A DNA stretch of 22,153 bases from Haplomitrium mnioides (taxonomy: Eukaryota > Marchantiophyta > Haplomitriopsida > Calobryales). The stretch spans positions 1 to 22,153 of the forward strand of contig JBNGIS010017734.1 of assembly GCA_049999725.1 (NCBI GenBank). The letters are read 5' to 3'. Under the pieces are notes generated by a model, which saw only the letters and a list, made by a program, of their open reading frames with translations, had not been told where the DNA came from and searched no databases. Shown here one piece after another: positions 17,585 to 22,153 of this stretch. Position numbers and translations under genes: made by a program. Each line of letters begins with the position of its first letter. The stretch's first letter is position 1.

Positions 17585-20500
17585 GATATGAGCTCAGGGG
17601 GTGCCTTCATGAAGATTTGAGTGTCGAGTATGCCATACAAGTAGGCGGTAATGACATCCATGATATGCATGATCAGGTTGCGTTGAATCGCAAATGCTAT
17701 CATGTATCTATATGTAATCGTATCCATGACTGGTGAATATGTCAGATTGTAATCTTTTTCAGGGATTTGCGTGTATCCTTTCACGGCGAGTCTTGCTTTG
17801 TATCTCGTGACTTCGCCTTTTGCATTTCTCTTTCGGACAAATATAAATCTGTAGTCTGTCAGTTTCATGTCTGATGTGGCAGGTATGACTGATCCGAATA
17901 CTTGCCGATGTATGAGTGAGTCCAGTTCTGAGTGTATGGCTTTTTCCCATTGTGGCCAATCCGACCTTGATTACGCATCCTGTACTGATATATGGTCGGG
18001 TATGGTGTTGTCTATAGTCTGGGATACTAAGTAGGTAAACATGTCGTCCATGTCGGTTTGGTCACGTTTCCAGACATGACCAGTAAATGTGTAGTCAATC
18101 GCGATTTCTTCATTTTCTGGGATTACGTGAGTATGAAGAGTTTCTTGAGTGTGGTCGGGATATGGTTCTAATCCAGGGTTAGCGAGTAAGGATGTTGGCG
18201 TTTTCGGCTTGTTTTTGGAGCCTAATGGTCTACCTCTTTTGGCTTTAGGTGCAATATCAGTAGCCGCTGTTGAATCTTTTTGTAGTCTTGCAAGAGCATT
18301 TGCTGCTTCAACATGAGACTTAGTGAGGTTTGCAACGTCGTTGAATGCGTCCGGCATTCTGATTAATGTTTGTTGTAAGTGTAGAAGTCTCTGAACTTCA
18401 TAATCTGATTGTCCTGTTCTAGGATCAGGGTTGAGTAGTGATTTATTGTGCCATATAAGGTTATCAGTTTGTGTTTTCTCGGATTTGTCTTCGAGCATTA
18501 GAGTTGGGAAAACATCTTCGAAGAGTTGACAGTCTGCAAATCGAGATTTGAAGACGTCTGACGTTGTTGGTTCAAGGTATCAGATGATGGACAGGGATTC
18601 ATAACCTATGTATATCCCTTTTTGTCGTTGTGGTCCTATTTTTGTTTGGTGTGGGCCGAGAATAGGTACAAGGACAAGGCATCTGAATGTCCGAATGTGT
18701 GATATGTTTGCAGGTATTCCGACTGCTAGATGGTGAGGAGAGTTATGGTTGAATGCAGACAGTCTCAGTTTGATTAGTGTTGCTGCATGTATCACAGCAT
18801 GTCTCCATGCAGACGTGGGGAGACTAGTATTCAGTAACAATGGTCTGGCGATCAGTTGTATGCGTTTGATCGCGGATTCAGCTATGCCATTCTGAAAATG
18901 AACATGTGGGACTGAGCATTGAACGTCAATACCTGCAGATGAGCAAAAGTCATTGAATGCTGATGATGTGAATTCACCTGCATTGTCTACTCGCAGGTTT
19001 CTGATTGGATAACCAGGGAATTGTGTCGATAGTTTGAGTATTTGTAACAAGAGTTTAGGGAAGACCATGTTCTTGGTCGTCAGTAATGACACTTGTGACC
19101 ATTTGGATGATGCATCGAAGGTTACAAGGAAGTATCTGAAGGGCCCTGATGGGGGGTGGATGGGTCCACAGATGTCTGCGTGGATCCGTTCTAGTAAACG
19201 AGGTATTGTATTTGTTGTCCTTCGTTTTGAAGGAGCAATTTGCAGTTTGCCTTGTGTGCATGCCATGCATGGAGAGCGCATTGATATAGGGTGGACATTG
19301 TCTGGAATTCCGATATTTTCATGTTTGAGTTGGTAGAACATATCTTTGCCAGGGTGTCCTAATCGGTTATGCCATAGTTGGGCATCCGATAACTTGATTG
19401 TTGATGCATGGTATGAATGGATTTCTGTTGTGTATAGGCCTGGTGGGGATAGAGAAAACGTTTCTTGTACTTGCATACCGTTAGTCGTGGGTAGCAGTAT
19501 GTGGAGGGCTTCAGTGTGGCATGTGTTCCCAGTTTGTATATGGAATCCGTTTTGTCGGATATCTCGGAAACTTATGAGATTCCTGGTTGTTGTGGGAGCA
19601 TAGATGGCAGATGCTATGCTGAGTTTAGTCCCATTCGGGAAACGGATGGTTGCTGGTCCATATCCTTCTTCGATTTGATTTTGACCGGATATGGTCGTCA
19701 TAGACCTTGATGACGGGGTTACCGAAGTGAAGTGTCTTCGGTCTCGTAGTATGGTATGAGAAGAACCACTGTCAACAATGCAAGTGTTATTGTATTGTCC
19801 TGTGTGAGTTGGACCCGAACGTTGCAATGTATGGCTTTCTGGTTGTAGGTTGTAAGTCGGGTAGTCATCGACATCTGCAATTTCGGAAAGATTGCCATGT
19901 ACTTCAGGTTGTAGGTATTTGAGACTATTATGGTAGAGTGCCACAAGGTGTGCGGGTACTCGGCATACGGTTTGTGTATGTCCTCGAGTGCTACATCTAT
20001 GGCAAGATGGTGGTGTATTTCTCTGTTGTGAGAAATTTCTGTGGCCTCTAGTCTGTTGACGTCCACCTCTTGCAATCCAAGAACGTTGTTTTCGTTCTGG
20101 TGTGGTAGAGGTGTGACGTTTGTAATGTCGGTCCTTGTTGCCGAGGGTTGGATTTCGATTGGGGGTGGGGTGGCTGTTGCTCTCCCTGAAGTTGGGTTTT
20201 CCCCTGCCTCTTCCTCTTTCTCTTCCTCTTTGTGGGTCATGGTTTCGGTTCCTTGGGTGAGGATGGAATCTGGTGAAGTGCGACTCCAGATTTGCCGGTA
20301 ATGCCGCAGAGCCAGGAGGTCGCTTTTTCGCATTTTCCACTAGAAGTAGTTGGTGTTTCTCTGCTAATAGCATGTATGCGATCAATTCCGAGTATCGGGT
20401 GAAACGCATGTTGCGGTATTGGGATGCAAGGATGAGGTTGGATACTGGAAATGTCGATAGAGTTTTCTCTATCTGTTCTTCGTCAGAAACGGGGTGTCCG

Positions 20501-20943
20501 CAAATTGCCAATTGTGAAACTATTCGGAATAGTTCACTGTTGTAGTTCACGATTGAGGTATGGTCTTGGACTTGCAAGTTGATCCAATCATGTCGAGCTG
20601 CAGGTAGGGAGATAGAGGTCAGGTGATCAAATCTGAGTTTGATTTTGTCCCAAAGTAATCGGGGATTGTTGTAATTCAGGTATTGTAACCTGAGTGGTTC
20701 CACAAGGTGATGGCGTATGAGGATCAGTGCTCTTGCAGCATCCCGTGGGCTGGTGCCCTCGTCATTGATTAAGATGTTGCGTATCCCTTCTGACGTTAAG
20801 TATGTCATGATATCCAGAGACCATGATAAATAGTTCGAGCTGTCAAGTTTCAGGGCCTGGAACTTGAGGGAACCTATGGGGTTCATGCTTGGATGAGGGT
20901 GGTTCAGGCCAGGTATACTCAAGGACTGCGAAGTGATCAGCAA

Positions 20944-22153
20944 TTATCAGCGTAATGTCGGAAAACGAAAGCTAGGTATAAGGAAACGAAAAGAACGAGA
21001 TCATGCGCAGTTGGGTCAAGACTGCGAGTTGCTCGTGTAGCGGGTAACTGTAATCACTCCCTTTACCTATTTATGTTTTCTTCTTAATGCGAGAAATCAA
21101 AAGAAATGAAACGAAATTGAAGTACTGTTGAACTGAAAGGAAGAAAGGAAAAATAATAGAATAGAGATGAATGTGCTGGAAAAAAAAAAGATTTCAGGTC
21201 TAGACTAGAGACTGCCCTATAAAATAGTTTAGCTGAAAATGGAAGTTGCCCAGTGTCGTCGGCGTTGCTCGTCCGTCGTCTTGGTTAGTCTTGGTCCGCC
21301 TCTGATTTGTCCTGCAGAGTTGGGTCAGTAGTAGGTGTCTAGCCGTGGAAAGGGTCTCCGCTAGGTAGTACTTAAGTGGTGACCGATCAGGGGATCCAGG
21401 GGTCAAGTGAAGTATGCAGGTAGGGAAAATCTGCAGTAGAAGGTTGTCTGGTTGACTCCAATGTTTCTGTTAACCAGTTCTAGAGAAAAAAAAATGTGAT
21501 ACCTCTAAGTCACTTGAACCTGAGATGCACTCTCAGTGAGAGTGACAAGTTTCCAAAACACACAGGGCATGAGGTGTATCAGCTGTTCATTTCACCAAAT
21601 CATGGAATAGGTAGCATAGGGTTGAAGTGGAGAAAAGAAAATTTGGAAGTAAGGAAGAGAGAGAAAAACCTGGTTTCAGATGAGTCGGACTTGTTCCTTC
21701 CACCACAGCTAAGAGATGTGTGGAGCTTTGAGAGAGCCGCAAATAGGTCGATAGAGACGAGTAGATTAAGCAACCCTAAGCTGATTAAGCAGAGAAAATA
21801 GAAACGAGAGTCTCCAGGTCGATGAAGTATGCAAGGAGAAGTGTGAGTACCCAAATGACGAATCAGAGGAAAAGAAAACGAAAATGAAACAGATGTCAAG
21901 TTAGGAATCTCCCCCTGTTGATGAAGTAGAAGAGAGAAAAATGCGAGCCGGCCCGAGTTACAAATCAGGAAAACTCATGAAGTCTAAGTCGATTAAGAAG
22001 GTAAAGGAGAGAACCGCAATAGCTAGGATGACGAAGTAGCCAGGTGTAGGAGCAAACTGCCGAGGAGCAAAGGATCAAAGTCACTAGGGAACAAAAGAGC
22101 AAACCCCCAACCGCTTGAGGAGAAAAATTGCTAAAGGAGAGTTGACGAGAGCA
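20944..22153. other. Region upstream of copia gag; no gene, no recognisable LTR
   Basis: A 5' LTR with TGTTATAG and CTATATATAG was expected but is not found. The plus strand is purine-rich, with A-runs at 21181-21190 and 21485-21493. A perfect inverted repeat CACTCTC-AGT-GAGAGTG lies at 21528-21544. A CTCCCCCTGTTGATGAA string near 21910 resembles the PPT side of another minus-strand copia-like element, but no LTR follows that I can define. The short open frames lack any recognisable domain. Confidence 0.5.

Larger units (their letters stand above)
15192..20943 (-). mobile_element. Decayed Ty1/copia retrotransposon (3' LTR to gag start)
   Basis: A minus-strand copia element: 3' LTR (15192-15346), PPT (15347-15357), 3' untranslated region, and gag-pol in the Ty1/copia order gag, protease, integrase, RT, RNase H (15770-20943). 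The frame holds without any visible frameshift apart from the effect of an N-gap, but has seven stops. A 5' LTR is not recognisable in the 1.2 kb upstream of gag, so the element either extends beyond the window or lost its 5' end. An in-frame repeat array sits inside RT. Confidence 0.9.
15770..20943 (-). pseudogene. Copia gag-pol polyprotein (broken by seven stops)
   Basis: The polyprotein would supply particle, protease, integrase and reverse transcriptase. The first 786 residues are open. Gag carries NYLSWSLDIMTYL (residues 37-49) and a CX2CX4HX4C zinc knuckle (C314, C317, H322, C327). The protease has DSG (391-393). The integrase has H525, H530, C559 and C562, then D590, D653 and E689, a complete D,D-35-E triad. 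Stops follow at 18580 (SII-stop-YLEP) and 17971. RT starts at RYKARLAVKGYTQ with the Asp of MDVITAYLYG, is interrupted by the repeat array and an N-gap, then resumes at MYGFKQSGRNWY with an intact YVDD box. RNase H has ADAGYLSDPDNAKSQTGYVF and ADMFTKPLPP. Further stops are at 17105, 16814, 16544, 16274 and 16043; the natural end is a TGA at 15770. The most likely true start is an internal Met (MNPIGSL, residue 20). Confidence 0.92.

Noticed and set aside
17198-17868. Open frames reading the 36-bp repeats as LKARNMKVDLLS (minus) or DKRSTFIFLALR (plus)
   Set aside because: Both depend on the arbitrary N-gap length or the wrong strand. The frame continuous with the downstream RT reads KYESGPFVPQGQ.

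Overview
The window looks like nuclear DNA of a land plant. It is built almost entirely from decayed retroelements and holds no intact host gene. Three things point to a plant: a Ty3/gypsy element whose polyprotein ends in a chromodomain (a chromovirus) and whose primer binding site resembles the 3' end of initiator tRNA-Met; a Ty1/copia element of a plant-like type; and an intronless, broken copy of the plant mitochondrial CBSX3 gene. Nothing here fixes the species. Every recognisable coding frame lies on the minus strand.

Layout from left to right. 1-295: the 5' end (leader, PBS-like site and a 161-bp LTR) of a minus-strand copia element that runs off the left edge. 296-1244: very AT-rich low-complexity DNA, then a short mixed stretch. 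1245-9791: a minus-strand chromovirus with two 440-bp LTRs (about 21 differences by hand count), a PBS, gag, protease, RT/RNase H, integrase and chromodomain. All its frames are broken, and one catalytic Asp of RT is replaced by Gly. Its gag-protease junction holds a 3.1-kb unidentified segment flanked by TAAG, probably a nested insertion.

10625-11857: a second gag-like frame on the minus strand, ending in four degenerate acidic repeats that share LKGE. To its right is a possible LTR promoter (TATA near 12110). 13335-13640: a frameshifted, helical-looking coding remnant of unknown origin. 13761-14368: the CBSX3 retropseudogene. 14369-15191: pyrimidine-rich DNA, then a 120-nt homopurine tract.

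15192-20943 and beyond: a minus-strand copia element with a 155-bp 3' LTR, PPT and gag-pol. Gag, protease and integrase are nearly intact, but seven in-frame stops lie in or after the integrase. Its reverse transcriptase is interrupted by an in-frame array of 12-residue Gly-Pro-rich repeats, and a 10-N assembly gap sits inside that array. No 5' LTR is recognisable in 20944-22153.

The pieces do not form a host pathway. Within each element, gag, protease, RT/RNase H and integrase once served copying and insertion, and the window records nested insertion and decay. The most unusual structures are the repeat array inside the copia RT, the LKGE repeats, the CBSX3 retrocopy and the unidentified 3.1-kb insert.
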